Notes: a model not told the origin generated them from the letters alone. DNA of 64,000 nt from Azotimanducus chitobiosivorans (GCA_965200235.1 OZ241339.1:2356001-2420000), one strand, 5' to 3'; counted from the first letter of the stretch, positions 26,524 to 35,739 are shown. A program made the numbers and translations.

Positions 26524-27225
26524 ATGGCGCGTCCACTGGCATCCACAGCTTCCAAGCAGGTTGACAGCTTCCTGAGCGCGGCAAAAAAACTGCCGCAGAC
26601 AGCGGCAGAGGCCAAGATCACGCACCGCATCATGTTTGCGCTTGACGCCACCGCAAGTCGGCAACCGACATGGGACATGGCCTGTGCGCTTCATGCCGAG
26701 CTTTTCCTTGCGGCAAGGGAGGTCAGCGAAATGGCGGTGCAACTGCTCTTCTATCGCGGACTTGGCGAACTGAAGAAGAGTCCGTGGGTGACATCGAAGC
26801 AGCGGCTGCTCGAATTGATGCAGCGCGTGTCGTGCGCCGGCGGTCTCACGCAAATCGGCCGGCTGCTGCGCGAAGCGGCGCGTGAGGCAAGCGCGAATCC
26901 GGTCAAAGCGCTGATTTTTATCGGGGATTGCTTTGAAGAAGGCGAAGATGAAGTCCTCAGGATCGCCGGTCAGCTGCGGCTCTTGAATCTGCCTGTGATT
27001 ATGCTGCAAGAGGGGGACGATGCGGAGGCAACAAGCGCTTTTTCGAAGATCGCCAAGCTTTCGGGCGGTGCTCATCTACCATTCGCATCGGGCAGCGCCG
27101 AGCATCTTCGACGGCTCCTCGGCGCGGCGGTGAGTTTCGCCGTTGGCGGACGCAGACAGTTGCTTCGCCAAGATACTTCGACCGCGCGGCAGTTCCTCAG
27201 TCAGCTACCAAGAGATGGTAAATGA
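26524..27225 (+). CDS. VWA-domain protein
   Basis: The 233-residue protein has a von Willebrand factor A fold with the metal-site motif FALDATASRQPTWD (D-x-T-x-S, residues 41-45) and a later KALIFIGDCFEEGEDE strand/acidic segment. It has no signal peptide, so it is likely cytosolic. It overlaps by ATGA with a membrane J-domain gene, which suggests the two act together, perhaps in protein quality control. The role is unproven. Confidence 0.82.
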   Translation: MARPLASTASKQVDSFLSAAKKLPQTAAEAKITHRIMFALDATASRQPTWDMACALHAELFLAAREVSEMAVQLLFYRGLGELKKSPWVTSKQRLLELMQRVSCAGGLTQIGRLLREAAREASANPVKALIFIGDCFEEGEDEVLRIAGQLRLLNLPVIMLQEGDDAEATSAFSKIAKLSGGAHLPFASGSAEHLRRLLGAAVSFAVGGRRQLLRQDTSTARQFLSQLPRDGK

Positions 27226-27962
27226 TGCTGCTCGTCCTGATTGTCATCCTTGGCACGGTCGCTGCGCTCGCAGTGCGCTACTTCGTGCTTCGCACGACGC
27301 ACGGCGCGCCCAATGCCTTCAAGGCAGGGCAAGGTGCTACCTGGGCGCTGGCCATTGGTTTGACGCTCGGTCTCGTTGCGCTCTTCTTCAGCGGGCGCGT
27401 GCACTGGCTTGCGCCGATCTTAGGTGGTCTCGCTCCACTCGTGGTGCGCTTTCTGCCACGCTTGTTTCAGCGGTTCAGAGCGGGGCAGTTCGGTGCGGAT
27501 ACAAGTGCGGATGGGCGCACAAGCGAAGTCAGAAGCGCATGGCTGCGCATGACGCTTGATCACGACTCAGGGCACATGGAAGGCGAGATTCTTTTAGGGG
27601 AACACGCAGGACAATTCCTGAGCGAACTCGATTTCGATGCGCTCATGGCACTTCGCGAAGAAATCGAGGACAGCGATTCATTGCGCCTCTTTGATGCGTG
27701 GCTTGACCGACACCACCAAGACTGGCGGAGCAGCGGCGAAGGCGGACAGCGCCGAGGCGCAGACAGCGAACCCGACATTGGCAGCGGCTCCATGACCCGC
27801 CCGGAAGCCTTGCGCATCCTTGGGCTCGGCGAGGATGCAACTGATGACGAGATTCGCACCGCCTACAAACAGCTCATGCAAAAGCTGCACCCGGACCTCG
27901 GTGGGTCAGACTATCTGGCCTCGGTCGTCAATCGCGCCAAGCAAGTGCTGCTCGGTTCATAA
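27222..27962 (+). CDS. Membrane-anchored J-domain protein
   Basis: The 246-residue protein begins with two hydrophobic helices (MMLLVLIVILGTVAALAV; ALAIGLTLGLVALFF). A middle region follows (WLRMTLDHDSGHMEGEILLG), and a C-terminal J domain begins near residue 190 (ALRILGLGEDATDDEIRTAY) with the HPD motif near 223-225. J domains stimulate Hsp70 ATPase. The layout resembles DjlA/TIM14-like membrane co-chaperones. It is coupled to the VWA gene. Confidence 0.87.
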   Translation: MMLLVLIVILGTVAALAVRYFVLRTTHGAPNAFKAGQGATWALAIGLTLGLVALFFSGRVHWLAPILGGLAPLVVRFLPRLFQRFRAGQFGADTSADGRTSEVRSAWLRMTLDHDSGHMEGEILLGEHAGQFLSELDFDALMALREEIEDSDSLRLFDAWLDRHHQDWRSSGEGGQRRGADSEPDIGSGSMTRPEALRILGLGEDATDDEIRTAYKQLMQKLHPDLGGSDYLASVVNRAKQVLLGS

Positions 27963-27975
27963 GACAAGCCTTTTA

Positions 27976-28110
27976 CTAAGCGCCGAAGAGCATACTCTCG
28001 ATGCTCACATACGCCGAGGTGACCATGATGAGCATGCACAGCCAGCCAATGGCGATGGTGCCCCGCATCACCCAGTTCTGCCGAAAAACGTCTTGAATCA
28101 GTCGCCACAT
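27976..28110 (-). CDS. Small single-span membrane protein
   Basis: An ATG at 28110 opens a 44-codon frame (MWRLIQDVFRQNWVMRGTIA...) with one hydrophobic segment (IAIGWLCMLIMVTSAYVSI). An AGAGG lies 12 bases upstream. It begins 20 bases after the stop of the TonB receptor on the same strand and could be co-transcribed. No family was recognised. Confidence 0.5.
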   Translation of the reverse strand: MWRLIQDVFRQNWVMRGTIAIGWLCMLIMVTSAYVSIESMLFGA

Positions 28111-28129
28111 AGTGATCACATGCCTCTGC

Positions 28130-30508
28130 TTAATGTATGTAACTCAGTTCCACGGCGATGGTGCGCGGCGGGCCCCAGCCTTGAAAGCCTGTGTTGAAAC
28201 CACCGAGGAAGAGCGCTTGCTCCAAGTAGTCTTCGTCGGTGAGGTTTTTGCCGAAGAGGGAGATAGTCAAAGCATCGTCATCGATCGGCACTGTCCACGA
28301 AGCGCGCGCATCGAGCAACCCATAATCGCCGCCATAGAGTCGCTGATCGGCGCCGCCGCCAGTGTTGACGATCAAGATGTCGCCAGTGTAGCGGTAGCCA
28401 AGATAAAGGCTCAGGTCACCGATGCCAAGCGGCGTGTCATAGGCAGCGGCCAATGACCAAGTGTTCTCCGGCGAGCGCGAGTCTGAGTTGCCACCGCGGT
28501 TGCGCAGCGTCCCCGGCGGGTCAGCGCCGAGCATTCCATCGCGGGTACAACCGTCAAGCAGTTCGCACGGGATGGTATACGCCTTGTTCTCCACATCGAG
28601 CCAACCAGCATTCGCAATCAGCGATAGGTTTTCAGTGACCGAATAGATCATTTCAAATTCAAAGCCGGAATTCTCCGATACGTCCTCGTTGTTGATGAGT
28701 GTCGTCGTACCGGGGATCGACCCGGGCGGCAAGTTGATGATACTGGAAAACTGGATGCCTCTGCGCTCCATGAAATAGTAGGCGAAGTTGGCAATCAGGC
28801 GCCCGTCAAGCAATTCGTTCTTCACACCAGCTTCAATTTGGTAGGCATCTTCGTTGTCGAACGCGGACTCCGATGCTGTGCGCGCCGAGCGAATGCTGAA
28901 GCCGCCGCTCCGATAGCCTTCGCTGTAGCTGAGATATGCCTTGGAAGCATCGTTGATGGTATAGCTGGCAGAGGCAGTGAAGAGCGCATCGCCCCAGCTA
29001 TCGCCACCCATGAACGAATTGCCTGCGCGCCCTGTGAGCCCCGAAAAGTCAAATTCCTGCGTGGATGAACCGCTATCAAAGGTGCCGGTTGTGTAGTCGA
29101 AATAGGAATTGAACGCTTCTTTCTCCTCGTCGATATTGCGCAGCCCGAGTACGACTTCGATCTCTGGCGTCGGTATCCAGGTAATCGCGCCGAAGAAGGC
29201 CGTGGATTCGGCCTCCTCGCCCGCATATTGGGTGCTGCGCGCGTTGGGGAATTGGCACAGAGCGTTGCCAAGCGAGGGATTCTCGCGAAGCGTCGGAATG
29301 GCGGCCGAGCACGGCACACCCGGCGGCAATCCGAACGGCACCTGCACGACATTGTTGGTGTCCTGACGGAACACGAGGTCATGGTCAAAATAGTACATGC
29401 CAACGAGGAAAGACAACTGTTCGCCCAAGTCTCCAGACACGAGAAACTCTTGTGAAAAGATTTCAAACTCTTGGTTGCGCAGCGTGTGCAGCTGCGCGAA
29501 GGGCGAGGCACCGCCTGTCACGCCAGCCCCGTCAAAGTCCTGATTGACGATGTCGTGGCCAAAATGATGCCCGGTGATGGAGCGCACGTTGACATCGCCG
29601 ATATCCCAATCAATGCGCAACCCCCACTGCTCGACATCATAGACGGTCGGCTCGCGCTTATCGGCGAGATTCTCGTGCGGGTCGTCACCGTCGAAGCGCG
29701 GATCCTGCGGCGGAATCTGGCTGCGGTCCTTGATGTTGTCGTAGCTCAGTATCGCTTCGAATGCAGCCGTCGGCGCCCAGCGAAGGGACACGGCCTGTCC
29801 GCTGACATCAATATCGCCAGCCGAGCCACCGATGTTGTTGTTGTCGTAGTAGCCTTCGCGTTCACGGTCGTAGGCCGAGACCTTTACGGCCAGCACATCG
29901 TCAATGAGCGGCACATTGATGCGACCGCGCAGGAGCCTTGACGCATAGTTGCCGACTTCCACCGTTCCCGCAGCGCCAAACTGATTGAACTGCGGTCGCA
30001 CCCGATTGATCACGATATTGCCGCCAATGGTGTTGCGGCCAAAGAGCACGCCCTGCGGTCCGCGGTTGATCTCCACCGACTCGACATCAGTCATATCGAC
30101 GAGCTGCCCGGTCGATGAGCCAAGCTGCAGGCCATCGACGATGACACCGACCTGCGGCGACTGCGTCTTCTCGATGTCAGGGTAGCCGACGCCGCGAATA
30201 TAGAGGGCGCTCGCGCCGGGCCCCGCCGTGCTCATGCCGATGTACACGTTCGGCGCGATGGTGTCGAGGTCGCGTAGCGTCGTCGGCTGTAGTCGCTTCA
30301 GTGCCTCGGGTCCCAGCGCTGTGACCGACAGCGGCACATCCTGCACCGACTCGTCGCGCCGCCTTGAGGTGACGATGATCTCTTCAATGAGCGCTCTGCT
30401 GTCCTGCAAGCGGCTGGTTGCATCCTGTGCCTCGGCCTGCGCTCCGAGCATGGGCGCGATGCCCACTGTGATCATAGATACGCATAGTCTGCGAATGCAC
30501 TTCCTCAT
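28130..30508 (-). CDS. TonB-dependent outer-membrane receptor
   Basis: The 792-residue protein has a signal peptide ending near AQAEA, a TonB box IEEIIVTSRRRDESVQDVP, a plug with IRGVGYPDIEKTQSPQVGVI and RGPQGVLFGRNTIGGNIV, and a barrel ending in a typical C-terminal strand (IAVELSYIH). Such receptors import large or scarce solutes using the proton motive force. The ATG at 30508 has GGGAGA four bases upstream. It is less related to the three tandem receptors at 47-55 kb than those are to one another. The substrate is unknown. Confidence 0.93.
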   Translation of the reverse strand: MRKCIRRLCVSMITVGIAPMLGAQAEAQDATSRLQDSRALIEEIIVTSRRRDESVQDVPLSVTALGPEALKRLQPTTLRDLDTIAPNVYIGMSTAGPGASALYIRGVGYPDIEKTQSPQVGVIVDGLQLGSSTGQLVDMTDVESVEINRGPQGVLFGRNTIGGNIVINRVRPQFNQFGAAGTVEVGNYASRLLRGRINVPLIDDVLAVKVSAYDREREGYYDNNNIGGSAGDIDVSGQAVSLRWAPTAAFEAILSYDNIKDRSQIPPQDPRFDGDDPHENLADKREPTVYDVEQWGLRIDWDIGDVNVRSITGHHFGHDIVNQDFDGAGVTGGASPFAQLHTLRNQEFEIFSQEFLVSGDLGEQLSFLVGMYYFDHDLVFRQDTNNVVQVPFGLPPGVPCSAAIPTLRENPSLGNALCQFPNARSTQYAGEEAESTAFFGAITWIPTPEIEVVLGLRNIDEEKEAFNSYFDYTTGTFDSGSSTQEFDFSGLTGRAGNSFMGGDSWGDALFTASASYTINDASKAYLSYSEGYRSGGFSIRSARTASESAFDNEDAYQIEAGVKNELLDGRLIANFAYYFMERRGIQFSSIINLPPGSIPGTTTLINNEDVSENSGFEFEMIYSVTENLSLIANAGWLDVENKAYTIPCELLDGCTRDGMLGADPPGTLRNRGGNSDSRSPENTWSLAAAYDTPLGIGDLSLYLGYRYTGDILIVNTGGGADQRLYGGDYGLLDARASWTVPIDDDALTISLFGKNLTDEDYLEQALFLGGFNTGFQGWGPPRTIAVELSYIH

Positions 30509-30833
30509 ATTCTCTCCCGTTATATCCGAAATTGAACGTCTGCAATGAAGTATGCCGGATTCGCAAAGGATGTACAATCGCCGGTGCCTAGCAGCAACCA
30601 CTTCATGGAACTCTGGGAGATTTCGTCAATGACTAAGCTCACTGTAGGTGTAGGCTCTGTAGGTAGATGCCCCGTAGACAGATATAAGAATAAAGTTAAA
30701 TATATTTCGCTCTTCCCAGCATGCGTCGTCGTGTTCGCTGCACGCACTGAGTCCGCACCTTGACGACCGCGATAGGGATCTGAAATATCGTCGGGGCAGC
30801 CATCTAGCAGTTTGGACAGGAAGAACTCGCCAA
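30509..30833. other. Intergenic region between divergent genes
   Basis: About 325 bases separate the divergent TonB receptor and RsbW-like genes. An AT-rich patch near 30675-30710 (AGATATAAGAATAAAGTTA) is a likely promoter zone. A frame at 30545-30763 has no family features and poor coding character. No further structure was seen. Confidence 0.5.
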
Positions 30834-31298
30834 ATGCCCGAATTGACCCATGCCAATAGCCCACAAAGTCTGAGCCTCGTGCTGAAGAACGACGGCGAGG
30901 AGTTGATCAGGCTCTCTGACGAGGTGGATGCCTTCGCTGAACGCAACGAACTGGCCGAAGACGCTCGTTTTGGGCTTCAGCTTTGTCTCGAAGAGGCCGT
31001 GATGAACATCGTGAACTATGGATTTGACGATATGGATGAACACGATATTCTGATCCAATTGAATATGCAGAACGATGGTCGCACGCTTCTTGTCAGCATC
31101 GTTGATGACGGCACGGAACTCAGTTACCTCGATGAGGTCGACTTGGAACTCGACTCGCTCCTCGAAGACCAAGCCCTCGGCGGGCTCGGCTTCCACCTCA
31201 TGCGCCAATACAGCAATGAACTCACCTACGAGCGCAAGGACGGTCGTAATCACCTGTTGTTGACAAAGCATGTCGCACGGCCTGACTTATCAGGCTAA
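30834..31298 (+). CDS. RsbW-like ATP-binding anti-sigma/serine kinase domain protein
   Basis: The 154-residue protein is a stand-alone GHKL ATPase domain of the RsbW/SpoIIAB type. LCLEEAVMNIVNYGF is the N-box. VSIVDDGTELSYLDEV and GGLGFHLMRQYSNELTYER supply the G1 and G2 boxes. Such proteins regulate sigma factors or anti-anti-sigma partners. No STAS or PP2C partner is adjacent. The ATG has AGGAAG ten bases upstream. Confidence 0.88.
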   Translation: MPELTHANSPQSLSLVLKNDGEELIRLSDEVDAFAERNELAEDARFGLQLCLEEAVMNIVNYGFDDMDEHDILIQLNMQNDGRTLLVSIVDDGTELSYLDEVDLELDSLLEDQALGGLGFHLMRQYSNELTYERKDGRNHLLLTKHVARPDLSG

Positions 31299-31332
31299 TT
31301 TTGTACAAAATTTCATGGAGTGCGAAGCCGCC

Positions 31333-31499
31333 CTAGGAGCCTGCGCCGTAGAAATTCACGATAGCGAAAATTCGATGCCGCCGCCCGTTTGGAGGGTCGA
31401 TTGAGGATAATATCGGGCTATATTTGACGAAATCGAGCGTTCAAACGGGCGAGTGGGAGCGGATTTGCAGCCGCGAATTTCTACGGCGCAGGCTCCTAG
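31333..31499. repeat. Palindromic repeat element, copy A (167 bp)
   Basis: The outer 25 bases at 31333-31357 and 31475-31499 are perfect inverted repeats (core GGAGCCTGCGCCGTAG). Internal segments are also partly complementary. The same element occurs inverted at 38778-38944 and as half copies elsewhere in the window. It encodes nothing and lies 35 bases after the RsbW-like gene. Confidence 0.9.
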
Positions 31500-31608
31500 T
31501 GCACTCCCCGACCGTATCGAATGCTGGCCTCGGCTGCGCCGAACATGCGAATAGCTTGCTTTGATTGACTATACTCCCGCCTTCACCGACCAAAGACTCG
31601 GTTGATTC

Positions 31609-32073
31609 GTGGCTACAGGAACTACAGCGCCAAGCAACGCCTACGAGAACACCGTCCCAATCGCAGAGGGGCTGTTCACTTGGCCGTCGAATGACCCGAG
31701 GCTCTTGGGCAGTCAATGCCAAGAGTGCGCCGTGGTCACCTTTCCGGCGCAGTCCGGCTGCCCAGCGTGCGGCAGTGTCAACGTCAAGATCATCGAGCTC
31801 GCGCGCGAAGGCACGCTCTGGACGTGGACGATTCAAGGCTTCTATCCGCAGCGTCCGCCTTACGACGGGCCGGAGACCCCCGAGAACTTTAAGCCATTCG
31901 GCGTTGGCTACATCGAATTGCCGGGGCAGGTGCGCGTGCAATCGAGAATCAAAACCAAGGATGTCTCGAAGCTTCGCATCGGCATGAACATGAGATTCCT
32001 AGTCGAGAAGTACATCGAGCGCGACGGCAAGCAAGTCATGTGCTATTTCTTTCAACCGTCAGACGAGATTTAG
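31609..32073 (+). CDS. DUF35 OB-fold zinc-ribbon protein
   Basis: The 154-residue protein has a rubredoxin-like zinc ribbon (CQECAVVTFPAQSGCPACG) and an OB-fold part (FGVGYIELPGQVRVQSRI), the DUF35 architecture. These proteins typically form a complex with a thiolase-like partner encoded next door, as here. In steroid and polyketide systems they are needed for thiolase or aldolase activity. The GTG at 31609 is the only reasonable start, though ribosome binding is weak. Confidence 0.88.
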   Translation: MATGTTAPSNAYENTVPIAEGLFTWPSNDPRLLGSQCQECAVVTFPAQSGCPACGSVNVKIIELAREGTLWTWTIQGFYPQRPPYDGPETPENFKPFGVGYIELPGQVRVQSRIKTKDVSKLRIGMNMRFLVEKYIERDGKQVMCYFFQPSDEI

Positions 32074-32083
32074 GAGACAAGTG

Positions 32084-33229
32084 ATGGATGTCGCCATTAT
32101 CGGTTTAGGAATTCATCCGTTTGGACGCACGCCGGGCAAGTCGGGTCGCGATCAAGGCATATACGCCACACGCGCGGCACTTCAAGACGCTGGCATGGCG
32201 TGGAGCGAGATGGAGTTCGCCTATGGCGGCAGCGCGGCGGCGGGCGCGGCCGATGCCATGGTCAAGGATATGGGCCTCACCGGCCTGCAATTCGTCAACG
32301 TCTCGAACGGCTGCGCGACTGGCGGCAGCGCCTTGCAATCAGCGTACATGGCCATCCAATCCGGTATGTTCGATGTCGGCATGGCGGTCGGCTTCGATAA
32401 GCACGAGCGCGGCGCCTTTCGGGTTGACCCCAAGGGCGGCGGCCTCGGCAAGTGGTACGGCGATGTCGGCATGGCGCTCACGCCGCAGTTCTTCGGCATG
32501 AAAATTCAGCGCTACATGCACGATTACGGGATCAGCGAAGACGCACTGAATCTCGTCGCTGTCAAGAACTATGCCAATGGCGCCAAGAATCCCAACGCTT
32601 GGCGACGTGCGGCGATTACCTATGACGAGGTCGCCAATTCAATGATGGTCTGTCACCCGCTTCGCAAGTTTCATTTCTGCTCGCCAGCCGAAGGCGGCTG
32701 CGCCATGATTCTCTGCCGAGCCGACAAGGCCAAGCAATTCACCAACAAGAAGCCAGTGTTCCTGAAGGCGGTGAGCGTCAAGACGCGGCTGTTCGGCTCC
32801 TTTGAGGTGTTCTCGCAATCGCAGGCGCTCAATCGTGCCGACGCGCCAACCGTGCAAGCTTCCAAAGCAGCTTTTGAACAAGCCGGAATAGGCCCCGAGG
32901 ATATTGACGTCGCGCAGCTTCAGGATACCGAGTCCGGCGCCGAGATCATGCACATGGCCGAGAACGGCTTTTGCGCGCACGGCGAGCAGGAGAGCTGGCT
33001 GCGCGAAGGCCGGACGAACATCGACGGTACATTGCCAATCAACACCGACGGCGGCTGCATGGCGAACGGCGAGCCGATCGGCGCTTCGGGCTTGCGTCAA
33101 GTCCATGAAATCGCCGTTCAGCTTCGCGGCGAGGCAGGCGAACGGCAGGTGCCCAACGCGCCGAAAGCGGGCTATACCCATGTCTACGGCGCGCCCGGGC
33201 TTTCCGGCGTCTGCATCCTCAGCAATTAG
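32084..33229 (+). CDS. Thiolase-like protein (acetyl-CoA acetyltransferase/Ltp type)
   Basis: The 381-residue protein has the thiolase fold with the nucleophile-type segment VSNGCATGGSALQSAY and a C-terminal PINTDGGCMANGEPIGASGL. There the usual His of the G-H-P motif is Glu. That substitution is typical of DUF35-associated thiolase homologues and suggests non-standard chemistry such as retro-aldol side-chain cleavage, which is inference. The ATG at 32084 follows AGGAG by seven bases. It lies between DUF35 and a Rieske oxygenase gene. Confidence 0.87.
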   Translation: MDVAIIGLGIHPFGRTPGKSGRDQGIYATRAALQDAGMAWSEMEFAYGGSAAAGAADAMVKDMGLTGLQFVNVSNGCATGGSALQSAYMAIQSGMFDVGMAVGFDKHERGAFRVDPKGGGLGKWYGDVGMALTPQFFGMKIQRYMHDYGISEDALNLVAVKNYANGAKNPNAWRRAAITYDEVANSMMVCHPLRKFHFCSPAEGGCAMILCRADKAKQFTNKKPVFLKAVSVKTRLFGSFEVFSQSQALNRADAPTVQASKAAFEQAGIGPEDIDVAQLQDTESGAEIMHMAENGFCAHGEQESWLREGRTNIDGTLPINTDGGCMANGEPIGASGLRQVHEIAVQLRGEAGERQVPNAPKAGYTHVYGAPGLSGVCILSN

Positions 33230-33242
33230 GCGGCAGTGCAAG

Positions 33243-34445
33243 ATGGCGCGCGAGCTGTTGCTGGAGATGGCCAGAGAGAATCTGGCGCACGTCAAGGCTG
33301 GTGATATTCCGCTCGCCGACGAGGTCGTGGAGGTCCCTGCCGAGCACTACTACGACGAAGCGCGCTGGAAGCTTGAAGTCGAGCGCGTGTTCAAACGCAT
33401 GCCACTCATGCTCGCGATGACGTGCGAACTGCCGAATCCGGGCGACTACAAGGCTATGGACGCGGCGCACGTGCCGGTCATCATCAGCCGCGGGCAGGAC
33501 GGCAAGGTGCGTGGCTTCGCCAACATCTGCTCGCACCGCGGGTCGCAAATCCTACCTGTCGGCACCGGCAACGCCAAACGCTTCTCCTGCCCCTATCATG
33601 CGTGGACCTATAACGACCAGGGCGAGTTGGTCGCGATCCTCTCGGACCATGAATTCGGTGAGATTGACCGAGCATGCCATCACCTGCCGGAACTGCCGAC
33701 ATATGAGATCGCCGGACTCATCTGGGTGACGTTGGACCCGGAATCACCGCTTGAGACCAGTGATTTTCTGTGCGGATTTGACGCGCTGCTTGCGCGCTTC
33801 GGCTTCGACACTTGGCACTTTTTCGATAGCCGCCGCATTGAAGGCCCGAACTGGAAGATCGCCTATGACGGTTATATGGATCTGTATCACCTGCCCGTTC
33901 TGCATCGCAATACCTTCGGGCCGCAGATGTCGAATCAAGCGATCTACCGCGCATTCGGACCGCATCAGCGGGTGAGTTCTCCCAATCCGATGCTCCTTGA
34001 ATTCGAGGACAAGCCCGATGATGAATGGGACGAGGCGACCATGCTGATGAGCGTGTGGACGATTTTCCCGCACGTCTCCATCGCGTCCTTTGACGGCGGC
34101 GGACGCGGCGTGATGATCTCGCAGCTCTTTCCCGGCGACACCCCGAGCACGTCATACACGGTGCAGAACTATCTGATGGAAAAGCCACCAAGCGAAGCGC
34201 AGATTCCACTCGCGAACGAGCAGTTCAAGCTCCTTGAATATGTGGTTCGCGAAGAAGACTACGCCACTGGTATTCGCCAGCAAAAGGCGCTTGAGACGGG
34301 CCTCAAGAAGACCGTCATGTTCGGGCGCAACGAAGCTGGCGGCCAGTGCTTTCACGCTTGGCTCGACAAGCTCCTGCATACTGACGACCGAGACTTACCG
34401 CAACTCTTTCAACAGGAACTCATGAATGACCATCAAGCTTTATGA
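33243..34445 (+). CDS. Rieske non-heme iron oxygenase, alpha subunit
   Basis: The 400-residue protein has a Rieske [2Fe-2S] site (C96-x-H98 in ICSHRG; C116/H119 in CPYHAW) and a mononuclear iron site in the DGYMDLYHLPVLH segment. Such enzymes hydroxylate or demethylate aromatic, steroid or quaternary-ammonium substrates with an external reductase, which is not nearby. The ATG at 33243 follows the thiolase stop by 13 bases. The stop overlaps the GST gene. Confidence 0.92.
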   Translation: MARELLLEMARENLAHVKAGDIPLADEVVEVPAEHYYDEARWKLEVERVFKRMPLMLAMTCELPNPGDYKAMDAAHVPVIISRGQDGKVRGFANICSHRGSQILPVGTGNAKRFSCPYHAWTYNDQGELVAILSDHEFGEIDRACHHLPELPTYEIAGLIWVTLDPESPLETSDFLCGFDALLARFGFDTWHFFDSRRIEGPNWKIAYDGYMDLYHLPVLHRNTFGPQMSNQAIYRAFGPHQRVSSPNPMLLEFEDKPDDEWDEATMLMSVWTIFPHVSIASFDGGGRGVMISQLFPGDTPSTSYTVQNYLMEKPPSEAQIPLANEQFKLLEYVVREEDYATGIRQQKALETGLKKTVMFGRNEAGGQCFHAWLDKLLHTDDRDLPQLFQQELMNDHQAL

Positions 34446-35073
34446 CTTTATCGCGGCGCCAAGCCCCTTGAGAACGCGCATTTTCCTGCGCGAAAAAGGC
34501 GTTCCCTATGAATCTGTGCAGGTGGACCTTGGCAGCGGCGAGCAGCTGTCCGACGCCTTTCGCAAGATCAACCCAAGCTGCACGGTGCCCGCGATTGTGC
34601 TTGAGGACGGCAGCGTGCTCAATCAGAATTCCGCGATTGCCCTGTATCTTGAAGGCACCTATCCCGAGCCGCCGCTTTTTGGGCGCAGCCCGGTAGACGC
34701 GGCCAAGGTGATGAACGCTTCGAGCCAAGTCGAAATGGGCGGCTTCATGGCAGTGGCAGAAATCCTGCGCAACTCGTCGCCGCGCATGAAGGACCGCGCG
34801 CTCACCGGCCCTGAAAACTATGCCCAGATCCCAGAGCTTGCCGAGCGCGGCAGGCAGCGGCTTGCCGGCTTCATGGAGACAATGAACACGGCGCTTGAAG
34901 GCCGCGAATTCCTTGCCATCGATAGCTTTTCCTATGCCGACATCACCGCCTTCGTCGCGGTTGATTTCGCGAAGTGGGTGAAGGTGACACCGGATGCGTC
35001 GCAGACCCACCTGAATCGATGGTTCGAAGCCGTGTCAGCACGGCCGAGCATTGCTGCGGCAAAGGCCGGCTAG
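34426..35073 (+). CDS. Glutathione S-transferase family protein
   Basis: The 215-residue protein has a thioredoxin-like N-terminal domain (IKLYDFIAAPSPLRTRIFLR; CTVPAIVLEDGSVLNQNSAI) and a helical C-terminal domain with SFSYADITAFVAVDFAKW. In this operon it may use glutathione to process an oxygenase product, which is inference. The start overlaps the Rieske gene. Its TAG lies in a 20-bp tandem duplication. Confidence 0.93.
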   Translation: MTIKLYDFIAAPSPLRTRIFLREKGVPYESVQVDLGSGEQLSDAFRKINPSCTVPAIVLEDGSVLNQNSAIALYLEGTYPEPPLFGRSPVDAAKVMNASSQVEMGGFMAVAEILRNSSPRMKDRALTGPENYAQIPELAERGRQRLAGFMETMNTALEGREFLAIDSFSYADITAFVAVDFAKWVKVTPDASQTHLNRWFEAVSARPSIAAAKAG

Positions 35074-35100
35074 CCCCCGGAAAGGCCGGCTAGCCTCCGG
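35061..35100. repeat. 20-bp tandem duplication spanning two convergent stop codons
   Basis: The unit AAAGGCCGGCTAGCCCCCGG at 35061-35080 is repeated with one change at 35081-35100. The first copy holds the GST stop and the second holds the stop of the convergent GYD gene. Confidence 0.9.
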
Positions 35101-35410
35101 GCACCCGGTAGGGCACGGTCTTCTTGGCAGCCTCATCGACCGCCTCGGGTTCAATGAGTTCAGTGGCGCTGAGTTCAAGCACGCCAGCGCTATTGATAAT
35201 CATTGACACAGCAACCGCAGTCTCTTGATCCGGCAACTCAGCGATCATGAAGAGATCTGTATCGCCAACGGCGTAATAGAAGGTCTCAAGCTTGCCGCCA
35301 ACGCCTTCAATGGTCTGCCTAAGCGCGTCGCGCCGCTTCGAGCCACCTTCCTGCAAGAGGCCTTTCATGCCAGATTGGGTGTAGTTTGCGGTCAGTAGGA
35401 ATTTGGCCAT
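35090..35410 (-). CDS. GYD-domain protein
   Basis: The 106-residue protein matches the GYD family (ferredoxin-like fold): FLLTANYTQSGMKGLLQEGG, TFYYAVGDTDLFMIAELPD and a C-terminal helix. The biochemical role is unknown. It is convergent with the GST gene and may belong functionally to the same catabolic set. Confidence 0.85.
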   Translation of the reverse strand: MAKFLLTANYTQSGMKGLLQEGGSKRRDALRQTIEGVGGKLETFYYAVGDTDLFMIAELPDQETAVAVSMIINSAGVLELSATELIEPEAVDEAAKKTVPYRVPGG

Positions 35411-35475
35411 GGTGAGCGGTTTCCGTCAAAAGGGATTGGTAAAGCTACTCATTCGTGGGTGGGGAGTCAACTCGG

Positions 35476-35736
35476 TCACTTAAAAACACTGTGCGACCAG
35501 CCAGCATCCATCACATTATCCAACACCCGCTCCCTCAAGCGGCGCTCAGTCTCATTCACCGACCTTGCCTCATCCAAGTTCAACAGCATTCTGGCCCTCG
35601 CAATGAAGTGCGCATCCTGCTCATAGTCCCATTGAGCCTCGCTCGCAGTGTCAGCAAATCCAGCCCCGGCGATGCGCTCAATGGTACCTTCGTAGCTTTC
35701 TCGAACGGCGTTCTCGTCCTCAAAATCCAACTGCAT
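35476..35736 (-). CDS. Hypothetical small acidic protein
   Basis: An 86-residue frame (MQLDFEDENAVRESYEGTIE...) with plausible soluble helical composition and no recognised family. Its ATG lies only a few bases from a half copy of the palindromic element at 35740. The insertion may therefore have replaced its promoter or 5' end. Confidence 0.4.
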   Translation of the reverse strand: MQLDFEDENAVRESYEGTIERIAGAGFADTASEAQWDYEQDAHFIARARMLLNLDEARSVNETERRLRERVLDNVMDAGWSHSVFK

Positions 35737-35739
35737 AGG

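Noticed and set aside
30545..30763. 72-codon frame between divergent genes
   Set aside because: It has no motifs and spans the AT-rich promoter-like region, so it is unlikely to be coding.
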